NCBI GenBank assembly: GCA_964594115.1
Contig: CAZQLD010000012.1
Location: forward strand, 1-36,393
DNA from: MFWN01 sp964594115
Lineage (GTDB): Archaea > Nanobdellota > Nanobdellia > Pacearchaeales > GW2011-AR1
DNA length: 36,393 nt
Direction: 5' to 3'
In this document: positions 8,882-15,719 of the stretch, piece after piece
Position numbering within the stretch: the first letter of the stretch is position 1
Layout: each line of letters starts with the position of its first letter
The notes under the pieces: generated by a model
Told to the model about the DNA's origin: nothing
Database searches by the model: none
Seen by the model: only the letters and a program-made list of their open reading frames with translations
Made by a program: the position numbers and the translations under genes

Positions 8882-9106
8882 GATGCTGGAAAATATTGCC
8901 TTGAAAAATATTATTAGAGATATTATTTTGATTTTCTAAAATTTTCTAAAAAACACGGAGATAAATCATTTACCCTGGGAATAACCAGGGGGAAGCTTTG
9001 TGAATATTCTTTGATGACCATTGAGGAATTTGATGCAGGTGCAGATAGGTGGCTTAAAGTAGCAGAAGATGAATTTCCTTATTTAAATGATGTTAAATTA
9101 GAATGA
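8882..9106 (+). pseudogene. Stop-interrupted remnant of an unrecognised gene
   Basis: The stretch between two real genes keeps one frame with protein-like content, broken by a TAG at 8915-8917. Before the stop it reads DAGKYCLEKYY and after it RYYFDFLKFSKKHGDK, then continues through RGKLCEYSLMTIEEFDAGAD and DRWLKVAEDEFPYLND to a TGA at 9104. The frame has no start codon and is closed upstream at 8864. The acidic and aromatic composition and lack of low complexity suggest a former C-terminal domain of about 75 residues. I do not recognise the family. It may be debris of the same deletions that damaged the glycan locus. The remaining 70 bases to 9176 show nothing recognisable. Confidence 0.5.
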
Positions 9107-9176
9107 GACCTTAATATAGAAAATTCTTAAAGGCTTTGTTAGATTATAATAAAAAGCTAAGAAGCGAAGAAGGAAG

Positions 9177-9635
9177 TTAAGCAAAAACTTTTGAGTCTTC
9201 TAAAACTTTCTTAACATAAGGATGAAAATTTTCTTCAATTTTATCTGCCCATTTGTAATGTGAACTTGTTTCATCTAATTTTATCTCCTGGTTTTCATCA
9301 GCAAGCTTGACAAGAAAAGCTGTTACTGGTGTATGAACTCCTGTTTTCAAATCAGGAAAAGGACCTTTCTTAGTCATGTATTCGTAAGTTCCTATCATTC
9401 TCTCAACTTCAATTTTTAAGCCAGCTTCTTCAAATGCTTTTCTAACAGCTGCTTGTTTGAATGTTTCATTTTTATAGAGCCTTCCTCCAGGAAATCCAAA
9501 CTGCCCTTTATCAGGCTCGTTCTTTCTCTTAAGCAGAAGAATTTTTCCCTTATGATAGATTACAGCGTCTACACAAAAAACAGGCATTTTTTCCAATATC
9601 TCTTTATATTCCTTATCTGGTATTTTGTTTTGCAT
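9177..9635 (-). CDS. Nudix hydrolase
   Basis: A 152-residue Nudix protein. The chosen ATG (9635) lies one base after the secD stop, so it ends the secF-secD-nudix operon; longer frames would run into secD. The Nudix box follows GFPGG: Gly51, Glu57, Arg65, then Lys66 where the consensus has Glu, and Glu69-Glu70 with Gly72. The two metal-binding glutamates are present, so activity on a nucleoside diphosphate derivative is likely; the Lys66 change is unusual. The N-terminal extension and the HTPVTAFLVKL strand resemble GDP-mannose/ADP-ribose-type hydrolases. The substrate is not certain. Linkage to the protein export genes may be simple co-transcription. Confidence 0.85.
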   Translation of the reverse strand: MQNKIPDKEYKEILEKMPVFCVDAVIYHKGKILLLKRKNEPDKGQFGFPGGRLYKNETFKQAAVRKAFEEAGLKIEVERMIGTYEYMTKKGPFPDLKTGVHTPVTAFLVKLADENQEIKLDETSSHYKWADKIEENFHPYVKKVLEDSKVFA

Positions 9636-9636
9636 G

Positions 9637-11142
9637 TTATTCCTCAATTTTTCTGATAATATCTGCGAAAGCAGGTCTGGTAACAAGCACTGCAGATGTT
9701 ATTCCTATGATTGTTGTTACTGCAAAGCCTTTTAAGAGGCCTGCACCTGCCCAGTATAAAGGGAGCAAAGAGACAAGAGAAGTGAAATAAGCAGAAACAA
9801 CAATAAATAAAGCTCTTTTCAATCTTTCTTTGATACTAAGCTGTCTTGTTCTTGACTCATCTAAAATAACTATCTGTTGGTCCACTCCTGTCCCAATAAC
9901 TGCTAAAATTCCTGCTATAGAAGGCAAGTCAAGATTCCAACCTATCAAAGAGGCGATACCTAAAATGATTAAGACCTCTGAAAAACTTGTGAATAACAAA
10001 GCTAAAGAAGATTTAATTTTTCTGTATCTTATCAAAACAATCAGGGCTACTGCAAGAATAGCAGAAAGGCCTGCAAGAAAAATAAAATAAAGAAATCTTT
10101 CTCCTAATAGTGGAGAGATTGTATCTAACTTGACAATCTTTAATTTATATGGCAGACTGCCTGTTATTAAAACTGTCTGTAATTTCTGCATTTCTGCTTG
10201 TGCATTATCTAAAGCCTGTTCTCTTCCAGTTCCTGAACCAGAACCCTGGATTTGAATTTGGGTTGTAACCCGTCCTCTTAAATCCTCGCTTATAAATAAA
10301 GAATCAACAAGCTTATCATCTAGGTAAAGATCGAGCTTTTCATCAAGATATCTTCCTTGTTCGGTTATATTGACACCAAGTTCTGAAGTTATGGTTGCGT
10401 GCCTCTCAGCAGCTTCTTCACTTAAATAAATAACAAATCTAAACCTGCATGCTTCTCCTCCTTGGACAGGAAAACAAGATTCTATTCCAGAACAGGAGGC
10501 ATCATTCCTACAAACAGAAGCTATGTCTTTCTTTCCTCCTACAAACACAGTTTCATTTCCTATTTTAGCCTCAAATTTTCCTTGTTTAGCTATTAGTTCT
10601 TCTAATTCAGAAGGAGTTGCTCCTGCTATTTCAACTAGCATATAATTATTTCCTGCTAAATCAGAAACCGGCCTTATTACTATGTCTGTAAGCCCGTAAA
10701 TATTTAGTCTTTCAGTTGTTACAGCTATTAAGTCATTTATATCAGAAGCTGAAACTTTTTCTTCAGGCTGCACTAAAGCTCTAGAACCCCCTTCTAAGTC
10801 AAGTCCAAATCTAATCCTTGTTGAGGGAATTTTTCCTATAGTTACTTCCGGAGTCTTGTTTGTAAATAAAATATGCGCTTGTTCTTTTGTTTGAATTGTT
10901 AATTTTACTTTCTCATTAGTTGGAAATTCTTCTAAAGCTAAAGAATAATCTTCTATAGACTCTATTTTTTCACCATCAACTGCTTTTACTATCTGGCCTG
11001 CCCTTAGACCTGCTTCAAAAGCTGTTGAATTTGGTTCAACTGATTTTATTATTACTCCTGTTTCAAAACTCGGCTTTATTGCTAATAAAGATAATGCCAA
11101 GGCAACTATAAGCAGCCATACTCTCCAGGATATTTTTGCCAT
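9637..11142 (-). CDS. secD: Protein-export membrane protein SecD with PDZ-like insert
   Basis: A 501-residue SecD. The ATG at 11142 lies one base past the secF stop; an upstream in-frame ATG falls inside secF. A first membrane helix (about 7-20) is followed by a PDZ-like segment, roughly 25-90 (VIIKSVEPNSTAFEAGLRAG, then QIVKAVDGEKI), then RFGLDLEGGSRALV, the SecD signature, the large extracytoplasmic P1 region with four Cys (about 222-239), and five C-terminal helices containing GVDQQIVILDESR. SecDF uses the proton gradient to help translocated proteins leave the SecYE channel. The PDZ-like module before the signature is less common. secF, secD and a Nudix gene form one operon running leftwards. 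Confidence 0.93.
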   Translation of the reverse strand: MAKISWRVWLLIVALALSLLAIKPSFETGVIIKSVEPNSTAFEAGLRAGQIVKAVDGEKIESIEDYSLALEEFPTNEKVKLTIQTKEQAHILFTNKTPEVTIGKIPSTRIRFGLDLEGGSRALVQPEEKVSASDINDLIAVTTERLNIYGLTDIVIRPVSDLAGNNYMLVEIAGATPSELEELIAKQGKFEAKIGNETVFVGGKKDIASVCRNDASCSGIESCFPVQGGEACRFRFVIYLSEEAAERHATITSELGVNITEQGRYLDEKLDLYLDDKLVDSLFISEDLRGRVTTQIQIQGSGSGTGREQALDNAQAEMQKLQTVLITGSLPYKLKIVKLDTISPLLGERFLYFIFLAGLSAILAVALIVLIRYRKIKSSLALLFTSFSEVLIILGIASLIGWNLDLPSIAGILAVIGTGVDQQIVILDESRTRQLSIKERLKRALFIVVSAYFTSLVSLLPLYWAGAGLLKGFAVTTIIGITSAVLVTRPAFADIIRKIEE

Positions 11143-11143
11143 T

Positions 11144-12049
11144 TTACCTTCTTCCCTCCTTTTTCTCAACATGCCATTTCAATATCCCTGCATTTGTTAC
11201 CCATGTATTTAATATATCAAAAATTAGTCCGATAGTCAGTACTGAAAAGATTTGTTGCAAGACATCAGAAAAGCTTGAGGTGATTATTAAAGCAACCACC
11301 ACAGCAGCAAGAGATGTTAGAGTCATTGTTATTCCTGTTTTAAAAGCAGAAAAAAGTCTGGAATTTAATGTTCCTTCTCTTCTTTTAAGCAGACGAGAGG
11401 TTAACATTATGTCTGTATCCACGCTATAACCAATTAACATTAAAAAAGCAACTATTCCTGCTGAAGAAATTTTCCATCCTAGAAAATCAACTAGAGCCAG
11501 AGTCATTGTAATGTCTGCAAATGCTGACAAAACCACTGCAAGGCTTGGAACAAAAGTCCTGAAGATTATAAAAACAACAACTGCCATCAAAATAAAAGCT
11601 ATTATTATGGCTATTCTTAGCTGAGAGTAAAAGGCTGAACTTAAACTACTTCCTGTAAATTCTACACTAGAGTTCTCATCTGTTAGATTATAACCTAAAA
11701 AATTTTCTAAAACCCCCTTAGCTTCACTTATTTCTTCAGTAGTCTGGACAACAAAAGCAACTTGTTCTCCTGTTCTTAAATCATAGATCTCTCTTACAGA
11801 AACATCGTTTAAATTTTGCAATGCGTTTTTTAGTCCAATAATATCCACAGTTCCAGAAACAGTTATTGTGGTTCCTCCTGTTAAAGAGACATCTTTTCTT
11901 AAAATATCATTATGTTGAGAATAAAAATAAAATATATAAGATAGGGACAAGATAATGAGGATTGTAGGTATAACTAAAAGCATCTTATAATATTTATCAT
12001 GAAATCCTGCAAAACTTTTCTTGCCTGCTTGCTCTGTTTGTTCTTCCAT
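11144..12049 (-). CDS. secF: Protein-export membrane protein SecF
   Basis: A 301-residue SecF. The ATG at 12049 (MEEQTEQAGKK) is chosen because the longer frame would extend through tRNA-Gly. Seen: a first helix near residues 20-40 (LLVIPTILIILSLSYIFYF), the SLTGGTTITVSG motif corresponding to the family DFTGG signature, a small extracytoplasmic domain (about 60-130), and five helices containing LMLIGYSVDTDIMLTSRLLK, the conserved SecF helix 4 with Asp. It pairs with SecD, encoded directly downstream, to assist Sec-dependent export. Only 11 bases separate the start from tRNA-Gly, so the mRNA may be co-transcribed with or start at the tRNA. Confidence 0.93.
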   Translation of the reverse strand: MEEQTEQAGKKSFAGFHDKYYKMLLVIPTILIILSLSYIFYFYSQHNDILRKDVSLTGGTTITVSGTVDIIGLKNALQNLNDVSVREIYDLRTGEQVAFVVQTTEEISEAKGVLENFLGYNLTDENSSVEFTGSSLSSAFYSQLRIAIIIAFILMAVVVFIIFRTFVPSLAVVLSAFADITMTLALVDFLGWKISSAGIVAFLMLIGYSVDTDIMLTSRLLKRREGTLNSRLFSAFKTGITMTLTSLAAVVVALIITSSFSDVLQQIFSVLTIGLIFDILNTWVTNAGILKWHVEKKEGRR

Positions 12050-12060
12050 TTTAACCACAA

Positions 12061-12132
12061 TGCGCGGACCGGGATTCGAACCCGGATAGCGAGCTTGGAA
12101 GGCTCGAATCATAGCCATTAGATCATCCACGC
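12061..12132 (-). tRNA. tRNA-Gly (anticodon UCC)
   Basis: Read on the minus strand, GCGTGGA pairs with TCCGCGC as a 7-bp acceptor stem with one G-U pair. The anticodon stem CGAGC/GCTCG encloses CTTCCAA, giving anticodon UCC, which reads GGA. The T-arm is CCGGG/CCCGG around TTCGAAT. The 72-nt gene has no intron and no encoded CCA; the discriminator is A. It lies 11 bases upstream of secF. Confidence 0.97.
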
Positions 12133-12199
12133 AGATATAAACTACCAGCACATAAATTTTCTATCAGATTAGCTTTAATAAATCTTACTATACTAAAAA

Positions 12200-12273
12200 T
12201 GCCCCTGACAGGATTCGAACCTGCGACCCCAAGGTTAGGAACCTTGTACTCTATCCAACTGAGCTACAGGGGC
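12200..12273 (-). tRNA. tRNA-Arg (anticodon CCU)
   Basis: On the minus strand GCCCCTG pairs with CAGGGGC. The anticodon stem CAAGG/CCTTG encloses TTCCTAA, giving anticodon CCU for AGG. The T-arm is GCAGG/CCTGT (one G-U pair) around TTCGAAT. The gene has 74 nt, no intron and no encoded CCA; the discriminator is A. It lies 67 bases upstream of tRNA-Gly, probably in one transcript. Confidence 0.97.
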
Positions 12274-12351
12274 ATATATAGATTTAAAACTTTGATGTTT
12301 TAAAAAATCTATGTTGTCAGAACTTTAGGATATTTTGGGCTATTTTGTTTT

Positions 12352-12894
12352 TCATTTCCTCTTAAAAAAAGATATCCAAGATTTTTTCTTTTTTACAAAT
12401 CTTGGTTTAAGAAATATAATTTTAATACCATAAGCTTGGGCTGATTTTGCCTGAACCAAATCTGCTGTTATTAAAACAGCTTTATTTTTAAATGCAATCC
12501 CCCTAATTAAGGCATCTATTTCTCCAGATTTAGCATATTTAATATGCTTTATATCTGGCCTAGGGCCAGTAAAACTAATTGAAAGTTTATATTTCTTTTT
12601 TAGTTTATGAAGATTTGCTACTTCTTCTAAACCAATAAATCCAGCTTCATTACCTTTGTTTGCTAAATTTTCCATTTCTGCTATAACTGCATTAGGGATT
12701 ATAATTCTCCCTTTTACTCCTTTTTCAATTAATTTAGGCATGAATTTATTTATAATGACCGAGGTATCCACTACATAATTTTTTTCTTTTTTCTCAATTT
12801 TTCTATTAAGATTTCTCCTTGCCCTGTCCTTTATCTTCTGAGTTGGTGTTTGTTTTTTTGTTCTCTTTCTTAACATTTTCTTTTTGTTTATCAT
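12352..12894 (-). CDS. PIN-domain protein (predicted RNase) with basic tails
   Basis: A 180-residue protein whose centre (about 42-160) is a PIN domain. The four acidic active-site residues are visible: Asp in NYVVDTSVII, Glu in VIAEMENL, Asp in SGEIDALI and Asp in LITADLVQ. This sequence type is close to the PIN module of archaeal PIN-KH ATPases, but no ATPase or KH domain follows; instead both ends are Lys/Arg-rich (RKRTKKQTPTQKIKDRARR and RFVKKKKSWISFFKRK). A free-standing RNA-binding ribonuclease acting in rRNA or tRNA processing is plausible given its place between tRNAs and 5S rRNA, but that is inference. The second Met (12876) is an alternative start. Confidence 0.8.
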   Translation of the reverse strand: MINKKKMLRKRTKKQTPTQKIKDRARRNLNRKIEKKEKNYVVDTSVIINKFMPKLIEKGVKGRIIIPNAVIAEMENLANKGNEAGFIGLEEVANLHKLKKKYKLSISFTGPRPDIKHIKYAKSGEIDALIRGIAFKNKAVLITADLVQAKSAQAYGIKIIFLKPRFVKKKKSWISFFKRK

Positions 12895-12931
12895 TTTTCG
12901 GGTTGTTTTCTTTAGTTTATAAACATATGGA

Positions 12932-13015
12932 TGCAGGGGACAGGATTCGAACCTGTGAACCCACTAAGGGACGGGATCTTGAGTCCCGTGCGTTTGACCA
13001 CTTCGCTACCCCTGC
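12932..13015 (-). tRNA. tRNA-Leu (anticodon CAA)
   Basis: On the minus strand GCAGGGG pairs with CCCCTGC. The anticodon stem CGGGA/TCCCG encloses CTCAAGA, giving anticodon CAA for UUG. A long variable arm and A as discriminator fit leucine. The T-arm is ACAGG/CCTGT around TTCGAAT. Length 84 nt, no intron, no CCA. A TATA-like run at about 13038-13050 lies at the right distance upstream. Confidence 0.97.
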
Positions 13016-13053
13016 ATAATAAAGGAAGAATAAATTAGTTTAAAAATATATTC

Positions 13054-13130
13054 AAAAAGACAGAACAAGTCAGCGAACAGTAGACACCGAGGTGTCGTGC
13101 TGAGGACACTGATTCCTCCTGTCTTTTAGA
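13054..13130 (+). ncRNA. Candidate H/ACA-type guide RNA
   Basis: A 75-nt intergenic segment folds as a single hairpin with archaeal H/ACA geometry. The lower stem pairs 13055-13063 (AAAAGACAG) with 13119-13127 (CTGTCTTTT), 9 bp, and is followed at once by AGA (13128-13130), an ANA box. Above it lies an internal loop (13064-13068 and 13114-13118), then stem GTCAG/CTGAT, a loop with GA on both sides that could form a kink-turn for L7Ae, and a stem CAGTA-GACAC/GTGTC-G-TGCTG capped by CGAG. From the upper stem to ANA is 14 nt, matching the 14-16 nt rule for pseudouridine guides. The target is not identified. Evidence is structural only. Confidence 0.55.
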
Positions 13131-13182
13131 AAATAAATCATAAGGCTATAAAAGATTTTCGGTAAAAAGAAATCATAGAGAA

Positions 13183-13294
13183 GAAGACAGCTTTATGGTT
13201 TCCCCTCGCAAGAGAGTATTCCATAAACATAGTCAGCTTGACTTCCAGGTTCGAAATGGAGACTGGGTATTTCCTAACTATTATGGCCGTCTTC
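13183..13294 (-). rRNA. rrf: 5S ribosomal RNA
   Basis: On the minus strand the ends GAAGACGG and CTGTCTTC form helix I (8 bp). The 5' part reads GGCCATAATAG and the central loop region reads CCCAGTCTCCATTTCGAACC followed by TGGAAGTCAAGC, which matches the universal 5S core (CCC.GU.CCAUU.CGAAC..GGAAGU.AAGC). The 112-nt length is slightly short but complete. It is separate from any 16S or 23S gene, as in several reduced archaea. A TATA-like TTTAAAAATGTATA lies on the minus strand near 13310-13322. Ends are good to about two bases. Confidence 0.92.
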
Positions 13295-13344
13295 AAAAGT
13301 ATGGGAATTTATACATTTTTAAAGGTTACTGTCTTCTCTTTTTT

Positions 13345-13599
13345 ATGATGTGGCAAGATCTTGTTGTTGGAATTGTAAGTTTTGTATTTGCTTATGCCAT
13401 GCTGCCTCAGATAATTTATGGTTTTAAAAAGAAAAGAGGAGTAATAACTTACCAATTTTCTGTATTAAATATGATTTGTATGGTAGCTTTAATAATTGCG
13501 TATTATAGTCTTGGTTTAGTTTTCGCAACAGCTATTAGTGTAATTATCATGATTGGATGGACAATTTTATTTATACAAAAATTAATTTATGATGATTAA
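13345..13599 (+). CDS. PQ-loop/SemiSWEET-like small membrane protein
   Basis: An 84-residue protein with three membrane helices. The ATG at 13345 is chosen because the longer frame (from 13195) reads through the 5S rRNA gene. Helix 1 ends in the Pro-Gln motif MLPQIIYGFKKKRG near residue 24, then comes YQFSVLNMICMVALIIAYY and a third helix ending in GWTILFIQKL. This three-helix bundle with PQ is the layout of SemiSWEET sugar carriers and related PQ-loop proteins, which work as dimers. A sugar substrate would be a guess. It overlaps the start of the next gene by 11 bases. Confidence 0.65.
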   Translation: MMWQDLVVGIVSFVFAYAMLPQIIYGFKKKRGVITYQFSVLNMICMVALIIAYYSLGLVFATAISVIIMIGWTILFIQKLIYDD

Positions 13600-13858
13600 A
13601 ATGGAAAAAATGACAAAACCAGATGCTGAAAAAAAAGTTAAAAAATTCTTTAAAATTTTGGATAATAAAACTCCAAAAGAAATCAAGAAGATTAAGAGGT
13701 TATCTATGAAGCATAATATAAAGCTTGGAGTTTTAAGAAAAAAGTTTTGTAAAAAATGCTATTTTCCTCTAACAGACGCAGAAATCAGGATAAAACAAAG
13801 CAAAAAAATAGTGAAATGCAGAAATTGTGGTTATGTAAGTAGATGGAAAATAAAATAA
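13589..13858 (+). CDS. rnp4: RNase P protein component 4 (Rpp21/Rpr2)
   Basis: An 89-residue protein with a helical N-terminal half and a zinc ribbon: FCKKCYFPL near 53-62 and KCRNCGYVSRW near 76-86, giving C-x2-C...C-x2-C. The segment SMKHNIKLGVLRKKFCKKC matches the family pattern (helix, then basic strand before the first Cys pair). In archaea this subunit pairs with Rpp29 on the specificity domain of RNase P RNA, which trims tRNA 5' leaders. Start 13589 is listed; the Met at 13601 is an alternative that would avoid overlap with the PQ-loop gene. No RNase P RNA is seen in the window. Confidence 0.85.
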   Translation: MMIKMEKMTKPDAEKKVKKFFKILDNKTPKEIKKIKRLSMKHNIKLGVLRKKFCKKCYFPLTDAEIRIKQSKKIVKCRNCGYVSRWKIK

Positions 13859-13866
13859 GTGCCTAA

Positions 13867-14064
13867 CTAGAATTTCTTAAATTTGCTTACTAAAGGAAAC
13901 AAGTCAACATGTCCAAGAAAAACAGCTCTGCAGCAGTATCTTTCCAAACCCAGTTCATCAAGTACTTTTTTTGTTTTTTCCCCTGCTTCTACTCGCTTCT
14001 TAAACTCTTCCCATAAATGACCTAGGGGCTTTCCGCAGCTATAGCATCTGATAGGTATAATCAT
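13867..14064 (-). CDS. rpoN: DNA-directed RNA polymerase subunit N (Rpo10)
   Basis: A 65-residue protein equal in length to archaeal Rpo10. The zinc site is complete: CYSC at 7-10 and the paired Cys 44-45 in LERYCCRAVFLGHVDLF, with the family opening MIIPIRCYSCGKPLG. It is a small assembly subunit binding Rpo3 and Rpo1. In many archaea rpoN follows the S9 gene of the L18e-L13-S9 operon; here it is detached and on the other strand. The TATA centre (14089.5) is 25 bases upstream of the ATG, implying a leaderless mRNA. Confidence 0.96.
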   Translation of the reverse strand: MIIPIRCYSCGKPLGHLWEEFKKRVEAGEKTKKVLDELGLERYCCRAVFLGHVDLFPLVSKFKKF

Positions 14065-14078
14065 AAATATCTATTAAG

Positions 14079-14100
14079 AAAAAGCTTTATAAAGCTTTTT
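14079..14100. promoter_or_regulatory. 22-bp perfect palindrome containing TTTATAAA (rpoN promoter)
   Basis: The half-site AAAAAGCTTTA (14079-14089) is followed directly by its reverse complement. Its centre, TTTATAAA, is a good archaeal TATA box 25 bases before the rpoN start on the minus strand. Being symmetrical it could also fire to the right, giving a start near 14114, 39 bases before the ABC exporter operon. Confidence 0.6.
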
Positions 14101-14118
14101 GTCTTAATATTAAAGAGG

Positions 14119-14143
14119 TGAGGTACCTCAGAGCCTAATTCTG
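14119..14143 (+). promoter_or_regulatory. Palindromic operator or 5'-leader hairpin before the ABC operon
   Basis: TGAGGTACCTCA (14119-14130) is a perfect 12-bp palindrome. Its right end also forms a 6-bp stem, CTCAGA (14127-14132) with TCTGAG (14139-14144). The two foldings share bases and exclude each other. The site lies between the likely TATA elements and the first ATG (14153), the usual place for a repressor site or an RNA switch. No cognate regulator is identified. Confidence 0.45.
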
Positions 14144-14152
14144 AGAAGATTA

Positions 14153-14836
14153 ATGCTTAAAATGAAACAAGAGATAATTAAACTCCAAAATGTGCATAAA
14201 GATTATATAATGGGAGATACAAAAATACATGCTGTTGAAGCTGTAAATCTAACTATTAATCATGGAGATTTTATTGCTATTGTTGGTCCTTCTGGAAGCG
14301 GAAAATCAACAATGATGAATCTTGTGGGAGCATTAGATTTAGCAACAGAAGGAGATATTTTTCTAGACAAAATTAACATAGAACATCTTCATGAATCTGA
14401 ACTCGCACAAATAAGAGGAAAGAAAATAGGATTTGTTTTCCAAACTTTTAATCTTATACCTACCTTGACAGCTTTAGAAAATGTCATGCTTCCTATGGTT
14501 TTTCAAAATATTCCTGCAAGTGAAAGAAAAGAAAGGGCTACAAAACTATTAACAGAAATTGGATTAGGGGAAAGATTGAAGCATCTTCCAAATGAATTAT
14601 CAGGAGGAGAAAGGCAAAGAGTTGCTTTGGCAAGAGCATTATCTAATAATCCTGAAGTAATTTTAGCAGATGAACCTACTGGAAATCTTGATAGTAAGAG
14701 AAGCAAAGAAATAGCACAAATGTTTATTAAATTAAGCAAGCAAGGCAAGACAGTTATCCTTGTTACACATGATAGGGATGTTGCGATGCATGCCAATAAA
14801 ATTTATAAACTCAAAGATGGACAGATTGTAAGATGA
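14153..14836 (+). CDS. MacB/LolD-type ABC transporter ATP-binding protein
   Basis: A 227-residue ATPase with all ABC motifs: Walker A GPSGSGKS near 45-52, Q-loop in GFVFQTFNLIPTLTALENV, signature LSGGERQR, Walker B VILADEPTGNLDS, and the His switch VTHDRD. The NLIPTLTALENVMLPM pattern is typical of the LolD/MacB/FtsE class that works with four-helix FtsX-fold permeases. The permease is encoded two genes downstream, with a secreted protein between, all spaced by overlap or few bases, so this is one operon. Starts at 14153 and 14162 are both possible. Likely role: mechanotransmission export or surface-lipid/protein handling, substrate unknown. Confidence 0.93.
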   Translation: MLKMKQEIIKLQNVHKDYIMGDTKIHAVEAVNLTINHGDFIAIVGPSGSGKSTMMNLVGALDLATEGDIFLDKINIEHLHESELAQIRGKKIGFVFQTFNLIPTLTALENVMLPMVFQNIPASERKERATKLLTEIGLGERLKHLPNELSGGERQRVALARALSNNPEVILADEPTGNLDSKRSKEIAQMFIKLSKQGKTVILVTHDRDVAMHANKIYKLKDGQIVR

Positions 14837-15711
14837 AAAAACAAATTATAACATTAATATTTTTAATTTTACTTAGCCTGGTTTTTGTTTCAAGTGTTCA
14901 GGCTCTTGTAATAAATTCTGTTTCAACTGTTCCTGGGCAAATAGCTCCTGGAGAAACATCAAATATACGATTAGGATTAGAGAATAATGGAGAAGGAGAT
15001 ATTGAAGATTTAAGTGTCGCTTTAGATCTAAGTGATGTTCCTTTTGCACCTTATGCTTCTGCTTCAGAATTTGATATTGATGTTATTAAAGAAGGAAAAA
15101 CAAAATATGCTGAATTTAAAATAATTGCTTTAAATAATGCTGAATCTGGCATCTATAAAATACCTTTAAAAATAAGTTATTATGATGAAAACCGGGAGAA
15201 AGCTACAAAAGAGTCTTTGATAAGCATAACTGTTAATTCAGAGCCTATTATTGGTATAAGTTTAGAGGACGGCTTATTATTAAAAGGAACAGAAAATGAA
15301 ATTCAAGTAAAGATAGTTAATAAAGGCTTATCAAATGTAAGGTTCTTAGAAGTAGAGGCCAAAGGGGGAACTTATTATAGTGTTTTATCACAAAAAAATG
15401 TTTATATTGGAGACATTGATAGTGATGATTTTGATTCAGTTAATTTTAAAATTTATTTTAAAGAAAATGCTCCAAGCACAATTAAGCTTCCTATTACTGT
15501 CTTCTATAAAGATGCAGTAAACAATGAATATAAAGAAGAGTTTAGCCTTTCTTTAAAAGTTTATAGCCAAGAAGAAGCTATTAGATTAGGTCTATTGAAA
15601 AAAAGCAATACAATAACTTATGTAATTGTTATAGTTGTTTTAATTGTGATTTATATTGTTTACAGAAACATTAAAAAGCGAATAAAACTGAAGAAAGCAA
15701 AGGCTGCTTAG
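14833..15711 (+). CDS. Secreted, membrane-anchored beta-sandwich protein (COG1361-like)
   Basis: A 292-residue protein with a signal peptide (MKKQIITLIFLILLSLVFVSS, cleavage probably after SVQA near 25), then two Ig-like/CARDB-type beta-sandwich repeats (about 28-135 and 138-240; compare VPGQIAPGETSNIRLGLENN with LLKGTENEIQVKIVNKGLSN), and a C-terminal helix ending in basic residues (residues ~258-275, then KKRIKLKKAK). This is the COG1361 S-layer-domain style seen between MacB-type ATPase and permease genes in archaea. The four-base ATGA overlap with the ATPase and the 8-base gap before the permease suggest it works as the extracellular part of the exporter, a position filled by MacA in bacteria. 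That is inference. Confidence 0.75.
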   Translation: MKKQIITLIFLILLSLVFVSSVQALVINSVSTVPGQIAPGETSNIRLGLENNGEGDIEDLSVALDLSDVPFAPYASASEFDIDVIKEGKTKYAEFKIIALNNAESGIYKIPLKISYYDENREKATKESLISITVNSEPIIGISLEDGLLLKGTENEIQVKIVNKGLSNVRFLEVEAKGGTYYSVLSQKNVYIGDIDSDDFDSVNFKIYFKENAPSTIKLPITVFYKDAVNNEYKEEFSLSLKVYSQEEAIRLGLLKKSNTITYVIVIVVLIVIYIVYRNIKKRIKLKKAKAA

Positions 15712-15719
15712 GAGTTAAG

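Noticed and set aside
8915..8917. TAG as pyrrolysine or recoding signal
   Set aside because: TAG is used as a normal stop elsewhere (for example after 3164) and the frame has no start, so a remnant is the simpler reading.
12049..12151. Longer SecF reading frame starting at 12151
   Set aside because: It would translate tRNA-Gly; the ATG at 12049 gives a normal SecF N terminus.
12819..13019. Plus-strand ORF of 66 residues
   Set aside because: It crosses tRNA-Leu and lies opposite the PIN gene; nothing supports it.
13021..13182. Box C/D guide RNA
   Set aside because: CTGA-like words occur, but no RTGATGA C box is placed with them; the H/ACA geometry fits better.
13195..13344. N-terminal extension of the PQ-loop protein
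   Set aside because: This part is the complement of 5S rRNA; membrane protein homology starts at 13345.
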